Of a stretch of 64,000 bases of DNA, positions 15,790-25,413 are shown one piece after another (position 1 is the stretch's first letter; each line of letters begins with the position of its first letter). The stretch is from Saccharopolyspora erythraea (GTDB taxonomy: Bacteria; Actinomycetota; Actinomycetes; Mycobacteriales; Pseudonocardiaceae): NCBI RefSeq assembly GCF_018141105.1, contig NZ_CP054839.1:6265411-6329410 (forward strand), in the 5' to 3' direction. A program made the translations under genes and the position numbers. Below the pieces are notes generated by a model, which had not been told where the DNA came from, did not search any database, and saw only the letters and a program-made list of their open reading frames with translations.

Positions 15790-16907
15790 TGATCTTCTTG
15801 TAATAGGGTGAGTCGCTGGGGTTGTTTTGTGTTCCGGCATGGGACGATCTTGGCGAGGTTTTCACGGTCGACGGGTGAGCAGGCCCGTGCTGGTGAGCGT
15901 GCCGATAGGCGGGATTTCGACCCGTTGCGGGAGCGTCGGATGCAGGCGGCGGAGATGTTCGGTCGCGGCGAGCGGCAGGTCGATGTGGCCACCGTGCTGG
16001 GCGTGTCGCAGCAGACCGCGTCGCGGTGGCGCCGGGCGTGGTCGAGTGGTGGTCCCGAGGCTCTGGCCGGTGCCGGTCGCGCCGGGCGGATATCCACACT
16101 CTGCGATGAGCAGCTGGCCGCGATCGAGACCGAGTTGCTCAACGGCCCGCGCGCAGGCGGGTTTCCCGCCGAGATGTGGACGCTGGCCCGGGTGACGGAG
16201 GTGATCGAACGGCTTACCGGCGTGCGGTATTCGCAGTCGCAGACGTGGGTGAGTCTGCGCCGGCGGCTCGGCTGGAGCCGCCAGAGACCAGCACGGCGAG
16301 CCGTCGAGCGCGACGAGGCGGCGATCGAGGAATGGGTGAAAACCGAGTGGCCGCGGATAAAACCGGGGCCCGGCGCCGAGGGGCCTGGATCTGCTTCCAA
16401 GACGAGAGCGGACCCCGGTAGTGCGGCACCGTTTTTCCTGGACACGGATGTCGATGTCGGCCGCGCTGGCCTACCGGCCTGATCGCAGCCAGGCGACGTT
16501 GGTGTTTCAGGCCAAGCACGGGGCCAACGACACCGCCTCGCTGATCGAGTTCCTCACCGACCTGCACGACCATTTCGACGGTGCGCCGGTGACGCTGATC
16601 TGGGACGGCCTGCCCGCCCACCGCTCCCAAGCCATGAAAGCCTGGCTTGCCACCCAACGACACTGGCTGCGCGTCGAACCACTGCCCGGCTACGCCCCCG
16701 ACCTCAACCCCGTCGAACAGATCTGGGGCAACATCAAAGCAACCGAACTGGCCAACCTCTGCCCCAAGACCATCGACGAAGCACACACCGCCGCCGAGAC
16801 CGGCCTGGAACGCATCGGCAGCAGCTACCAACTGTGCTTCTCCTTCCTCGACCACACCGTCCTCCACTTATGACAAACAAGATCACCCAAATACCGAAAG
16901 ATCATTA
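15787..16907. mobile_element. IS630-family insertion sequence
   Basis: An element of about 1.12 kb with matching terminal inverted repeats. Read inward from each end they begin ATGATCTT and both reach GGGTGA about 24 bp in. It is flanked by TA at 15787-15788 and 16906-16907, the TA duplication expected of the IS630/Tc1 group. It landed in the TAA stop codon of the activator gene; the duplicated TA plus the first base of the element restores TAA. The interior carries a frame-disrupted transposase. Confidence 0.82.
15808..16873 (+). pseudogene. IS630-family transposase, reading frame interrupted
   Basis: The N-terminal frame (15808-about 16370) encodes a helix-turn-helix domain (MFGRGERQVDVATVLGVSQQ) and linker. 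The first catalytic Asp then appears in a second frame (RRGAWICFQDESGPR, ending at a TAG at 16419-16421). The rest of the DDE domain is in a third stretch from 16421 (LIWDGLPAHRS; LPGYAPDLNPVEQIWGNIK). Two frame changes are therefore needed to read it through. Some IS630 elements use frameshifting, but two changes and an in-frame stop argue for decay. The DDE residues themselves look intact. Confidence 0.8.
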
Positions 16908-16929
16908 AGCGCTCCGTGAGCACGAGGGC

Positions 16930-16961
16930 GCCTGTGACCGAACCGCCAGCCGGTCACAGGC
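16930..16961. terminator. Hairpin overlapping the end of a small minus-strand ORF
   Basis: An 11-bp perfect stem (GCCTGTGACCG / CGGTCACAGGC) with a 10-nt loop. It overlaps the stop codon of the ORF at 16954-17136 and lies just beyond the IS630 element. No T tract is present. Confidence 0.5.
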
Positions 16962-17136
16962 CGAGGCTGGGGCCGTCGATGCCGCGGTGCAGCTCGCGGT
17001 GCATACGGTCGACGTAGTCGAGTTCGTGCTCGAAGCGTTGCCGTTCGGCTTCCTCGGCCTCGTGGCGTTCGGCCAGGCTTTCTACCGCGAGGTGGCTCAC
17101 GAGTCGATCGAGATCAGCACGCCCGCGCACGCCCAC
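16954..17136 (-). CDS. Hypothetical small protein (60 aa), possibly a remnant
   Basis: A 60-residue, charged, probably helical peptide (ESLAERHEAEEAERQRFEHE) starting at a GTG. Third codon positions are almost all G or C, unlike a chance frame, and the ORF ends in a hairpin. No family is recognised. The in-frame region upstream runs to a stop at 17188 with low-complexity codons and no good ribosome site, so this may be the tail of a lost gene. No function can be given. Confidence 0.3.
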   Translation of the reverse strand: MGVRGRADLDRLVSHLAVESLAERHEAEEAERQRFEHELDYVDRMHRELHRGIDGPSLGL

Positions 17137-17548
17137 CCCGCGTCGGCCGCCGCCACCGTGGAGCAGGACGCCGCGGCGTCCCCCACGTCAGATCAACTGA
17201 CACTCCCCCGGTTCGCTCGGGCCGCGTCCGCGGCCTCCGCACTCGCCGGAGAGCGGGCGGCGTGGCGCGCGGCCAGGTAGCCGAAGGTCAGACCGGCACC
17301 CACCTGACGGCCTGCGCCTGAATATTCCGAGGCCGTGATCGAGCCGGCATCGTTGCCGCAGGAGTGGTCGTCCGGCGATCGGCGAGGAACTGGTCGCCCT
17401 GATCGTACGCCTGGCGAGGAGGTCAGAGCCGCCACTGAACATCCTCGTCGGCGTGGAACTACCTCCGGCCAGGCGTGGGGTCTGCTCGCTGAGACCGGTT
17501 GCCGGTGGTCGTGCCGTGCCTGCGCCGGGGATGACGGATTCGCACGGT
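17137..17548. other. Intergenic region without a recognisable gene
   Basis: About 410 bp between the small ORF and the fructuronate-reductase-like gene's stop. A 14-codon plus-strand stretch at 17378-17420 reads IGEELVALIVRLAR, like the helical region of rve-type transposases, so this may be a scar of an old insertion. Nothing else was identified. Confidence 0.4.
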
Positions 17549-18841
17549 TCAGCCAGTGGATAGCCGCAGGTGCTCGACGTAGTCCTCCACAGCGGAGACC
17601 AGCTCCCCGTCGTCGGCAAGGGTGATGTCCAGAGCGGACAGGACACGGCGCGGGGCGTCCGCCGAACGGGCCAACGCGACCAGTTCGTCGGCGCGGGGGT
17701 CGCTGACCGGTCGGTCGCGCAGATGGATCAGCCAACCGGCCAACGCCGCGACGGGGGCTTCAGGCATCCGTTCCGCGGCGCGTTCGGCGCGCAGCACCGG
17801 CAGGATCCGAGCGGGGATCTTCTGCGAACCGTCGGCGGCGATCTGCAACAGGTTGTGCCGCACTCCGCGCGAGGAGAAGCGCTGGAGCAGACGCTCCCGG
17901 TAGTAGGTCAAGTCCTGCGCTGGGAGAGGCGCGTGGCGCGCCGCGACGTCCCACCACGACTCCGTCAACCTCGCCAACACCGGGTGCCGGACGGCCTCGT
18001 CGACCGTCGCGCACCCCAGCGCAGGGCCGGCGTAGGCAAGCAGCGTGTGAGCACCGTTGAGGAACCACAGTTTGCGCTGCTCGTAGGCGGCGAGGTCGTC
18101 GACGAACCGGGCACCGGACTTCTCCCACGCGGGCCTGCCGAGCGGGAAATCGCCCGCCAGCAGCCACTCGCTGAACGGTTCGGTCACCACGGGAGCCCGA
18201 TCCTCGAGCCCGGTGAGCCGCGCGGCGGCGATGACGTCCTGCTCGGTGACCGCGGGCGTGATGCGGTCGACGACCGTGTCGACGAACGACACGTTGTCCT
18301 CGATCCACGAACGGAAGCCCGGGCCCTCGGCCTGTGCGGCGACGCCGATCGCCCTCCGCAGGACGCCGCCGTTGCCCGGCAGGTTGTCGCAGGGCACGAG
18401 CGCGATCGGGGCGCCGCCCGCGCGGTGGCGTCCGCGCAGCCCGGCGAGGAGGCGGCCGATCGCGGTCCCGTCCTGATCACCGGACACCCGGTACCCGGCC
18501 TCGGTGATCGTCAGCGTCAGCAGCGCCACATCGGGAGAAGCCAGATCGGCGAGCCACTGGTCGGTGTCGCTGCCGGCATGGGCACGGCTGATCGCATCGA
18601 CGATCTCGGCCTGTGGCTCCCCATCTCCCCGCACCTGCAGCGAGTACAGGCCGTCCTGCTCGGCGAGCCTGCGCGGCAGCTCGGTGTTGCGGAAGGTGTA
18701 GGCCGCGATGCCCCACTCGGGGTCGGCCATCGTGTACACCGCCTGGTGGGCCCGGTGGAACGCGCCGAGCCCGAGGTGAACGGCGCGCACCGGAGCCGGC
18801 GGGCGTGCGTGGGCTGAGGCGCGGGTCAGTCGTGTCGTCAC
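17549..18841 (-). CDS. uxuB: Mannitol dehydrogenase family protein, probable fructuronate reductase
   Basis: A 430-residue long-chain polyol dehydrogenase: HLGLGAFHRAHQAVYT is the N-terminal nucleotide-binding segment, PCDNLPGNGGVLRRAI and VVTEPFSEWLLAG follow, and KLWFLNGAHTLLAYAG holds the catalytic Lys/Asn/His region. UxuB reduces D-fructuronate to D-mannonate with NADH. The neighbouring uronate isomerase (upstream) and mannonate dehydratase make that the best assignment over mannitol or tagaturonate use. The GTG start overlaps the uxaC stop by 4 bp (GTGA). It is somewhat shorter than E. coli UxuB, as usual for actinobacterial members. Confidence 0.85.
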   Translation of the reverse strand: MTTRLTRASAHARPPAPVRAVHLGLGAFHRAHQAVYTMADPEWGIAAYTFRNTELPRRLAEQDGLYSLQVRGDGEPQAEIVDAISRAHAGSDTDQWLADLASPDVALLTLTITEAGYRVSGDQDGTAIGRLLAGLRGRHRAGGAPIALVPCDNLPGNGGVLRRAIGVAAQAEGPGFRSWIEDNVSFVDTVVDRITPAVTEQDVIAAARLTGLEDRAPVVTEPFSEWLLAGDFPLGRPAWEKSGARFVDDLAAYEQRKLWFLNGAHTLLAYAGPALGCATVDEAVRHPVLARLTESWWDVAARHAPLPAQDLTYYRERLLQRFSSRGVRHNLLQIAADGSQKIPARILPVLRAERAAERMPEAPVAALAGWLIHLRDRPVSDPRADELVALARSADAPRRVLSALDITLADDGELVSAVEDYVEHLRLSTG

Positions 18842-20346
18842 AGTCGGAACGCCCTTCGCGGTTGGCGGTCGTGGAGGTCGTGGATGACGAGGGCGGCGTC
18901 GTCCTCGCTGAGCACGTGTTCGGCGACGAGTCCGGCCAAGTGGGCCGCGTCGACCCTGCGGGCCGTGTCGTGGCGGGCCGGGATGGAGCAGAACCCGCGG
19001 GTGTCGTCGATGAAGCCCGCGTTCCGGTAGAAGCCGGCCGTTTCGGTGACGGCGTCACGGAATCGATACATCGCGCGGGGAGCATCGAGGAACCACCACG
19101 GCGCACCTAGGTAGACCGAGGGGTAGAACCCGGCGAGGGGAGCGAGTTCCCGGGAGAAGACCGTCTCGTCGAGGGTGAACAGGACGGTCTGGAACCGCGG
19201 GTTGGTGCCGAAACGCTCCAGCATCGGCTGCAGCGCGCGGGTGAACTCCGCCTGCAGCGGGATGTCGTGGCCGGTGTCGGGGCCGAAACGGCGCAGCGTG
19301 TCCGGGTGGTGGTTGCGCCTGCTGCCGGTGTGCAGCGCCATGACCATTCCGTCCTCGCTGGACATACGGGCCATTTCGCCGAGCAGCTGCTGCGACAGCA
19401 GGCGAGCGTCACCGGCACTGGCTGTGCCGGATCGGACCTGATCGACCAAGCGCTGCGCCTGCGCGGCGTCCAGGAACGCCATGCGCGCATCTGGAGCGCT
19501 GTGATCGGTGGCGGTGGCGCCGAGCGCGCGGAAGTACTCCCGGCGGTTCTCCAGCGCCCGGATGAGCCCGTCGTAGTCCCCGGTATCGATGCCGCTGGCG
19601 GCGGCGAGCTCGTCCAGCGCCTTGGTCCAGCCGGAGCTGGTCGCATCGAGGTAACGGTCGGGGCGGAAGGTTGGCACGACGCGGCCCGACCAGGACGGGT
19701 CGTCGGCCAGGGCCCGGTGGTAGGAGAGGTCGCCGGCGGGATCGTCGGTGGTGGCCAGCACCGCGATCGCGAACGAGTCGTACAGCGCCCGGGGCCGGAA
19801 CTCGGGCTCGCGCAGCCGGGCGGTGAGCTCGTCGAACAGTTCGTCGGCGGTGTCGGCCGACGGCTGCACCGTCACGCCGAGCACGTCGTGCAGCTCGGCC
19901 TCCAGCCAGCCCCGGGACGCGGTGCCCAGGAACAGGTGCCAGTGCTCGCAGAAGGTCCGCCATATGTCCCTCGGCTGCGCGGGGTCGGTGTCGCCGGCGC
20001 TGTCGCGCAGTCCGAGGTCGGCCAGCGGGACACCGTGGGCGTGCAGGAGGCGCGTGACGTAGTGGTCGGGCGTGACCAGCAACGACGCTGGGTCGGTGAA
20101 CGCGTCGTCGTCCGCGAGCAGGCGGGCCTCGACGTGCCCGTGCGGACTGATCAGCGGGAGGTCGCGGACGCTGTCGTAGAGCCGCCGCGCGATGCGGCGC
20201 TGGGACGGTTCGGACGGGAGCAGACGGTCCGGGTGCGGGGTCAGCGGTACCCGGCCCGCAGGGGCGGCGCCGCGAGGTGTGGCAGGGGGGCCTTCGTTCT
20301 CGCGGTCGCGGTGGGTCCCAGAGGTTGCTGCCATGCCACGGTCCAT
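18838..20346 (-). CDS. uxaC: Glucuronate (uronate) isomerase
   Basis: A 502-residue member of the UxaC family of metal-dependent isomerases. After a Pro-rich start it shows LISPHGHVEARLLADDDAFTDP with the N-terminal metal-binding His pair, VTPDHYVTRLLHAHGV, WRTFCEHWHLFLGT, VVPTFRPDRYLD and MALHTGSRRNHHP. It converts D-glucuronate to D-fructuronate (and galacturonate to tagaturonate). The start at 20346 is tentative; an internal ATG at 20334 is equally possible, and neither has a strong ribosome site. A LacI operator lies 31 bp upstream. It is the first gene of the isomerase-reductase pair. Confidence 0.92.
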   Translation of the reverse strand: MDRGMAATSGTHRDRENEGPPATPRGAAPAGRVPLTPHPDRLLPSEPSQRRIARRLYDSVRDLPLISPHGHVEARLLADDDAFTDPASLLVTPDHYVTRLLHAHGVPLADLGLRDSAGDTDPAQPRDIWRTFCEHWHLFLGTASRGWLEAELHDVLGVTVQPSADTADELFDELTARLREPEFRPRALYDSFAIAVLATTDDPAGDLSYHRALADDPSWSGRVVPTFRPDRYLDATSSGWTKALDELAAASGIDTGDYDGLIRALENRREYFRALGATATDHSAPDARMAFLDAAQAQRLVDQVRSGTASAGDARLLSQQLLGEMARMSSEDGMVMALHTGSRRNHHPDTLRRFGPDTGHDIPLQAEFTRALQPMLERFGTNPRFQTVLFTLDETVFSRELAPLAGFYPSVYLGAPWWFLDAPRAMYRFRDAVTETAGFYRNAGFIDDTRGFCSIPARHDTARRVDAAHLAGLVAEHVLSEDDAALVIHDLHDRQPRRAFRL

Positions 20347-20376
20347 ACGGGCAGCGTCGTCATCCCGCGCGACGAG

Positions 20377-20391
20377 TGCAACTAGTTGCCA
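20377..20391. promoter_or_regulatory. LacI-type operator upstream of uxaC
   Basis: TGCAACTAGTTGCCA contains the perfect 12-bp palindrome GCAACTAGTTGC and is followed by a related half site, ATCAGTTGTCA. It closely resembles the operator at 21430-21445 before the mannonate dehydratase gene. It lies between the lacI-family stop and uxaC, giving uxaC-uxuB its own regulated promoter. Confidence 0.6.
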
Positions 20392-21387
20392 TCAGTTGTC
20401 ATGCCGAGGGGCGGCAGTGGAGCCGCGGGTCACGAGATGGGCGTCGAACAGCGTGGAATCCACCCTCGTGCGCTGCGTGAGCTGGGCGTGCAGGGCGTCG
20501 ACGGCGGACCTGCCGAGCCGTTCGGTGGGCCCGGCGATGGTGGTCAGGCCGGGAGCGGTCAGGTCCGCGCCGAAGATGTCGTCGCATCCGATGAGGCTGA
20601 AGTCCGCGGGCACGCTGACACCGGCGGCCTGCAAGCGTTGCAGAGCACCGATGGCGATGAGGTCGTTGTAGGCGATGGCGGCGGTCGCGTGCTGCAGCAT
20701 CAGCGCGTCGGCGGCTTCGTGCCCGCCCCGGAGGTTTGGCACGTGCGGCCCCACGAACGCGGCGTCGAGACCGAGCGCGCCGGATTCCTCCTGCACAGCA
20801 CACCAGCGTGCGCTGTTGATCCAGGAGTTGTGAGGGCCGGAGAGATACGCGATGCGGCGATGTCCGATGGCTGCCAGATGGCGAACGGCTTTGCGCATCC
20901 CTCCCGCGGTATCGACCACGAGGCTGGGTATTCCGTCGATCTCGCGGTTGATGATGACCAGCGCGCGATGCTGGGCGATCTGGCGGATGACGTCGTCGGA
21001 CAGGCGGGAGGTGGCCAGGATGGCACCACTGGTGGTCGCCAGCAGCTGCCGCAGGTTGCTGACCTCCACCTGCGGTGACTCGTCGCTGTCGGTCAGGGCG
21101 AGCGTGTAGTCCTTCTCCAGTGCCTGGGACTGGGCCGCCTTGATCAGCGGGGCGTAGTACGGGTTGGCGATATCGGTGACGACCAGGGTGATCGTCCGCG
21201 CGCGGCCGGGTGCCTCCGCGCGCGCCAGCGGCCGCGGGAGGTAGCCGATCGCGTCGGCGGCGGCGCGGACCTTCTCACGGGTGGCGGGGTTGACCCGGCT
21301 GGGGTGGGAGAAGGTGCGCGACACCGTGGAGGCCGCGACGCCGCAGCGCTGCGCGACGTCGTAGATCGTCGGCCTGGCCTGGTCCAC
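20392..21387 (-). CDS. LacI-family repressor of the uronate genes
   Basis: A 331-residue LacI/GalR regulator. The N-terminal helix-turn-helix is IYDVAQRCGVAASTVSRTFS with hinge NPATREKVRAAADAIGYLP, followed by a periplasmic-binding-protein-like effector domain (VVTDIANPYYAPLIKAAQSQ; AIGHRRIAYLSGP; FSLIGCDDIFGADLTAPGLT). It is transcribed divergently from the mannonate dehydratase gene and upstream of uxaC-uxuB. Palindromes of the same type lie on both sides of it, so it probably represses both transcripts and itself. The effector is expected to be a hexuronate or an intermediate such as fructuronate or mannonate. Confidence 0.9.
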   Translation of the reverse strand: MDQARPTIYDVAQRCGVAASTVSRTFSHPSRVNPATREKVRAAADAIGYLPRPLARAEAPGRARTITLVVTDIANPYYAPLIKAAQSQALEKDYTLALTDSDESPQVEVSNLRQLLATTSGAILATSRLSDDVIRQIAQHRALVIINREIDGIPSLVVDTAGGMRKAVRHLAAIGHRRIAYLSGPHNSWINSARWCAVQEESGALGLDAAFVGPHVPNLRGGHEAADALMLQHATAAIAYNDLIAIGALQRLQAAGVSVPADFSLIGCDDIFGADLTAPGLTTIAGPTERLGRSAVDALHAQLTQRTRVDSTLFDAHLVTRGSTAAPRHDN

Positions 21388-21429
21388 CGCTTACCTCCGT
21401 GGTCGTCCGCTGTTGATGTTGGCAACAAG

Positions 21430-21445
21430 TGGCAACTGATTGCCA
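21430..21445. promoter_or_regulatory. LacI-type operator in the divergent promoter region
   Basis: TGGCAA-CTGA-TTGCCA, a palindrome with perfect 6-bp arms, preceded by a direct partial copy (TTGGCAACAAG) at about 21418-21429. It sits 42 bp upstream of the lacI-family start and about 110 bp before the mannonate dehydratase gene. Confidence 0.65.
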
Positions 21446-21557
21446 GCCTACGGGACGCCGCCTACTTTGAACCGACCACGAGGCTCACAGCCATCGCACC
21501 GATCACTCGAGCACGGCGGACCGGCGAGCACTCGTCGTTTCCAGTCAAGGAGGACCA

Positions 21558-22796
21558 GTGCTCATCGAGCGCGCAGACGTCATCGTCACCAGCCCAGGCC
21601 GCAACTTCCTCACGCTGAAGATCACCACCGACGACGGTGTGGTCGGCTACGGCGACGGCACGCTGAACGGCCGGGAGCTGGCGGTGGCCGGCTACCTCAC
21701 CGACCACGTCGTGCCGTTGCTGATCGGGCGTGACGCGCACACCATCGAGGACACCTGGCAGTACCTGTACCGCGGCGCGTACTGGCGGCGCGGTCCGGTG
21801 ACGATGGCCGCGATCGCGGCCGTGGACACCGCCCTGTGGGACATCAAGGCCAAGGTCGCCGGGCTACCGCTCTACCAGCTGCTGGGCGGGGCCAGCCGCG
21901 AGCGGTGCCTGGTCTACGGGCACGCCAGCGGCAAGGACGTTCCCGAACTGTTCGACTCGGTGCGCGAGCACCTCGAAGAGGGCTTCCGCGCGATCCGCAT
22001 CCAGACCGGCGTGCCGGGTCTGGACTCGGTGTACGGCGTCGCCTCCAGCGCGGCCGCCTCGATCGGCGACGACACCCGGTACGACTACGAACCCGCCCGC
22101 CGCTCGGCGCTGCCCGCCGAGGAGAGCTGGGACACCCGCGCCTACCTGCGGCACGTGCCCTCGGTGTTCGAAGCCGTCCGCGGCGAGTTCGGCGAGGACA
22201 TCGCGCTGCTGCACGACGCGCACCACCGGCTCACCCCGATCCAGGCGGCCAAGCTGGGCAAATCCCTGGAACCCTACGACCTGTTCTGGCTCGAAGACGT
22301 CACGCCGGCCGAGAACCAGGAAGCGCTGCGCTGGGTGCGTCACCACACCACCACGCCGCTGGCGATCGGCGAGGTGTTCAACTCCGTGTGGGACTACCAG
22401 CACCTGATCCGCGAGCAGCTCATCGACTACGTGCGCTCACCGATCACGCACGCGGGAGGCATCACCAGCGTGCGCCGGATCATGGACTACGCGGCGATGT
22501 ACCAGGTCAAATCCGGTATGCACGGCCCGACGGACGTCTCACCGGTCGGGCTGGCGGCTGCGGTGCACCTCGGTCTGGCACTGCACAACTTCGGCATCCA
22601 GGAGTACATGGTCCACAGCGAGCAGACGCGGGAGGTCTTCGGGCCGACGTACGAGTTCGCCCTCGGCGGCCTGCGGCCGAGCGAGGAACCCGGTCTGGGC
22701 ATCCACTTCGACGACGACCTGGCGGCGAAGTACCCGTACGAGCGGGCATACCTGCCGGTGAATCGGCTCCAGGACGGCACGATTCATGACTGGTGA
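21558..22796 (+). CDS. manD: D-mannonate dehydratase (enolase superfamily, RspA/ManD type)
   Basis: A 412-residue enolase-superfamily enzyme that dehydrates D-mannonate to 2-keto-3-deoxygluconate. It matches ManD closely: [130 protein letters not shown] and [15 protein letters not shown]. The GTG start at 21558 has an excellent AAGGAGG site. Residues for Mg2+ (Asp, Glu, Glu) are in the expected segments. It is the first gene of the plus-strand uronate operon; genes for 2-keto-3-deoxygluconate kinase and aldolase are not in this window. Confidence 0.92.
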   Translation: MLIERADVIVTSPGRNFLTLKITTDDGVVGYGDGTLNGRELAVAGYLTDHVVPLLIGRDAHTIEDTWQYLYRGAYWRRGPVTMAAIAAVDTALWDIKAKVAGLPLYQLLGGASRERCLVYGHASGKDVPELFDSVREHLEEGFRAIRIQTGVPGLDSVYGVASSAAASIGDDTRYDYEPARRSALPAEESWDTRAYLRHVPSVFEAVRGEFGEDIALLHDAHHRLTPIQAAKLGKSLEPYDLFWLEDVTPAENQEALRWVRHHTTTPLAIGEVFNSVWDYQHLIREQLIDYVRSPITHAGGITSVRRIMDYAAMYQVKSGMHGPTDVSPVGLAAAVHLGLALHNFGIQEYMVHSEQTREVFGPTYEFALGGLRPSEEPGLGIHFDDDLAAKYPYERAYLPVNRLQDGTIHDW

Positions 22797-22882
22797 GCCG
22801 AGCGCCCGCGCCGCCTCATCATTGTACTCGTCGGCGCTGCCACCCGGGCAGTGACCAATTCGCCAGATCGAGAGAAGTCCAC

Positions 22883-25402
22883 GTGCGAGTCACATCACGA
22901 GTCGAGCGAGTCGAACGGGCCGGTGACCAGGTCCAGGTCCACACCGACGGTGTCGAGATCCGGCTCATTCTCATGGCCGACGGCGTTCTGCGCATTCGCG
23001 CCGGCTTCGAGGGCGATTTCGCCGAGGAGTCGTACACGCTCACCACGACGGCGTGGCCGGACCGGCTCGACGAGTTCATGGGCGCCGAGCGCACGCGGGT
23101 GACGCCGCTGCCGCTTGACGTCGACGACCTCGGCGATCTCTTCAGGGCGACCGGCGGGAACCTCCGCGTGGACATCGAGAAGGCTCCGTTTCGAATCCGC
23201 GTGCACGACGACGAGGGCACCCTGCTCCACTCGGACATCGTCGGGCTCGGTTATCTGGAGGATTCGAACGGTCGCCGCATTCACACCAGCGAGATTTCGC
23301 GCGACGACGCGTTCTACGGTTTCGGCGAGACCACGGGGCCGCTGAACAAGGCGCAAAAACTCATCACGATGAGCCCGAAAGACGCCCTCGGTTACGATCC
23401 GCGTGAAACCGACCCGCTGTACAAGCACATCCCGTTCTACCTCAAGATGAACCGGGAAAACCGGAAAGCCGTCGGCTACTTCTACCACAACACCTACGAC
23501 TGCGATTTCGATCTCGGCCGGGAGCGGAGCAACTACTGGCCTCCGCACAGCCGCTACCGCGCCGACGGCGGCGACATCGATCTCTTCCTGATCGCCGGCC
23601 CGGGCATCCGCGACGTCGTGCAGCGCTACGCCATGCTGACCGGCAGACCACCGCTGCTGCCCAAATACGCGCTGGGCTACCTCGCCTCGTCGATGTACTA
23701 CTCCGAACTCGACGCCGACTGCGACGGCGCGATCACCGAGTTCATCGACATCGCCAGGGCCGAGGACATTCCCGTCGACGGCTTCCAGCTCTCGTCGGGC
23801 TACACCACGCAGGAGACCGAGGAGGGAACGAAGCGGTGCGTCTTCACGTGGAACGAGCGCCGTTTCCCCGATCCTGAGGGTTTCTTCGCCGGAATGGCCG
23901 AGCGGGGCATCACCGTGTCCCCGAACGTCAAGCCCGGTGTCCTCGACGTCCATCCCCGCTTCGAGGAGTTCCGCAATGCGGACGTCTTCGTCACCCGCAG
24001 CTCCGACGCGGCCGCGTCAGCCGGTGCCGGCCCCGCCGCCGGTGCCTGGTGGGGCGGGCCGGGCCGGTTCGTCGACTTCACCAAGCCCGCCGCCCGCGAG
24101 GCGTGGCAGCGCTGGCTCACCGAAGAGATCCTGGACAAGGGCACGACATCGGTCTGGAACGACAACTGCGAGTACGACGGCATCATCGACACCGACTCCG
24201 GCGTCGACTTCGAGGGCGCAGGCGCGACGATCGGCCGGCTGCGCAACGTCATGCCGAACCTCATGTGCCGGGTGACCCGCGACAGCATCGCCGCGACCGC
24301 TCCGTCGGCTCGTCCCTACATCGTGTGCCGCTCCGGTCACGCGGGCATCCAGCGCTACGCCCAGAGCTGGGCGGGCGACAACTCCACCTCGTGGGAGTCG
24401 CTGCGGCACAACATCGCCACGATTCTCGGGATGGGCCTGTCCGGCTTCCCGCACCACGGATGTGACATCGGCGGATTCCACGGCCCTGCGCCAGATCCCG
24501 AGCTGCTGGTGCGGTGGGTGCAGCACGGCGTCTTCCAACCGAGGTTCTCGATCCACTCGGTCAACTCCGACAACACGGTGACCGAGCCGTGGATGTACCG
24601 CGACCACACGCCCCACATCCGGGACGCCATCAAGCTGCGCTACCGGCTTTTCCCTTACCTGTACTCGCTCACGGCGCGCGCCGCAGCGACCGGCTGGCCG
24701 ATCATGGAACCGCTGGTCAGCGCCTTCCAAGGCGACCCGGCGCTCGACGAGACCTCCGAGGAGTTCATGCTCGGCGACGCGCTGCTCGTCGCCAACGTGC
24801 TCACCCCGGGGGCGAGCACCCGAGCCGTCCGGCTTCCGCAGGGCGAGGTGTTCTACGACGCCTGGACCCGCGAGCGCTACGAGGGCGGACAGGTCGTGGA
24901 ACTGCCGGTGGACCTCGGCTCGATCCCGCTGTTCCTGCGTGGCGGCGGCATCGTCCCGGTCGCGGAGAACCAGCTGCACAGCCTCACCCGTGACGAGGTG
25001 ACGGAGTTGCGCTTGATCTGCGCTCCCGATCGCGACGCCCGGTTCACGCTCTACGAGGACGACGGACTCACCCGCGCCCACGAGGACGGTGCGTTCCGTG
25101 CGACCGACGTCCGGATGACCGTCGGTGAGCAGGTGCGCTTGGAGCTGACCCGGCGCGGCGAGTACCGCAGCGCCGTCGAACGGCTGCTGTTCGACGTCAT
25201 CCGGCCCGGCCAGTGCCCGCACTGGGTCGCCCTCGACGGCGAGCGGCTCCCGCAGCATCTCCACCGCAGTCGCTTCGACGCCGCGGACCTGGGCTGGCAC
25301 TACGACATCGGGCTCGGATCCGTGCTGATCAAAACCCCCGACCACGGCGGCGATCTCGCCGTCACGATCTCGTTCGAGCCGGTCGACATGATCGGCATGT
25401 GA
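22883..25402 (+). CDS. Glycoside hydrolase family 31 enzyme
   Basis: An 839-residue GH31 protein: N-terminal beta-sandwich, then the catalytic barrel (LGYLASSMYYSELDAD, GFQLSSGYTTQETEEGT) with the probable nucleophile Asp in SVWNDNCEYDGI and the acid/base Asp in SWAGDNSTSWESLRHNI, then beta domains. GH31 enzymes act on alpha-linked glycosides (glucosides, xylosides and others). The GTG at 22883 has GAGAGAAG upstream; an earlier in-frame GTG at 22793 adds 30 unrelated residues. No signal peptide is seen, so it probably acts in the cytoplasm on an imported oligosaccharide. Its place between mannonate dehydratase and a TRAP transporter suggests the substrate contains a uronate. Confidence 0.88.
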   Translation: MRVTSRVERVERAGDQVQVHTDGVEIRLILMADGVLRIRAGFEGDFAEESYTLTTTAWPDRLDEFMGAERTRVTPLPLDVDDLGDLFRATGGNLRVDIEKAPFRIRVHDDEGTLLHSDIVGLGYLEDSNGRRIHTSEISRDDAFYGFGETTGPLNKAQKLITMSPKDALGYDPRETDPLYKHIPFYLKMNRENRKAVGYFYHNTYDCDFDLGRERSNYWPPHSRYRADGGDIDLFLIAGPGIRDVVQRYAMLTGRPPLLPKYALGYLASSMYYSELDADCDGAITEFIDIARAEDIPVDGFQLSSGYTTQETEEGTKRCVFTWNERRFPDPEGFFAGMAERGITVSPNVKPGVLDVHPRFEEFRNADVFVTRSSDAAASAGAGPAAGAWWGGPGRFVDFTKPAAREAWQRWLTEEILDKGTTSVWNDNCEYDGIIDTDSGVDFEGAGATIGRLRNVMPNLMCRVTRDSIAATAPSARPYIVCRSGHAGIQRYAQSWAGDNSTSWESLRHNIATILGMGLSGFPHHGCDIGGFHGPAPDPELLVRWVQHGVFQPRFSIHSVNSDNTVTEPWMYRDHTPHIRDAIKLRYRLFPYLYSLTARAAATGWPIMEPLVSAFQGDPALDETSEEFMLGDALLVANVLTPGASTRAVRLPQGEVFYDAWTRERYEGGQVVELPVDLGSIPLFLRGGGIVPVAENQLHSLTRDEVTELRLICAPDRDARFTLYEDDGLTRAHEDGAFRATDVRMTVGEQVRLELTRRGEYRSAVERLLFDVIRPGQCPHWVALDGERLPQHLHRSRFDAADLGWHYDIGLGSVLIKTPDHGGDLAVTISFEPVDMIGM

Positions 25403-25413
25403 GAAAGGCAGGC

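Noticed and set aside
17378-17420. Possible transposase fragment IGEELVALIVRLAR
   Set aside because: Only 14 codons; too short to call a feature beyond a note.
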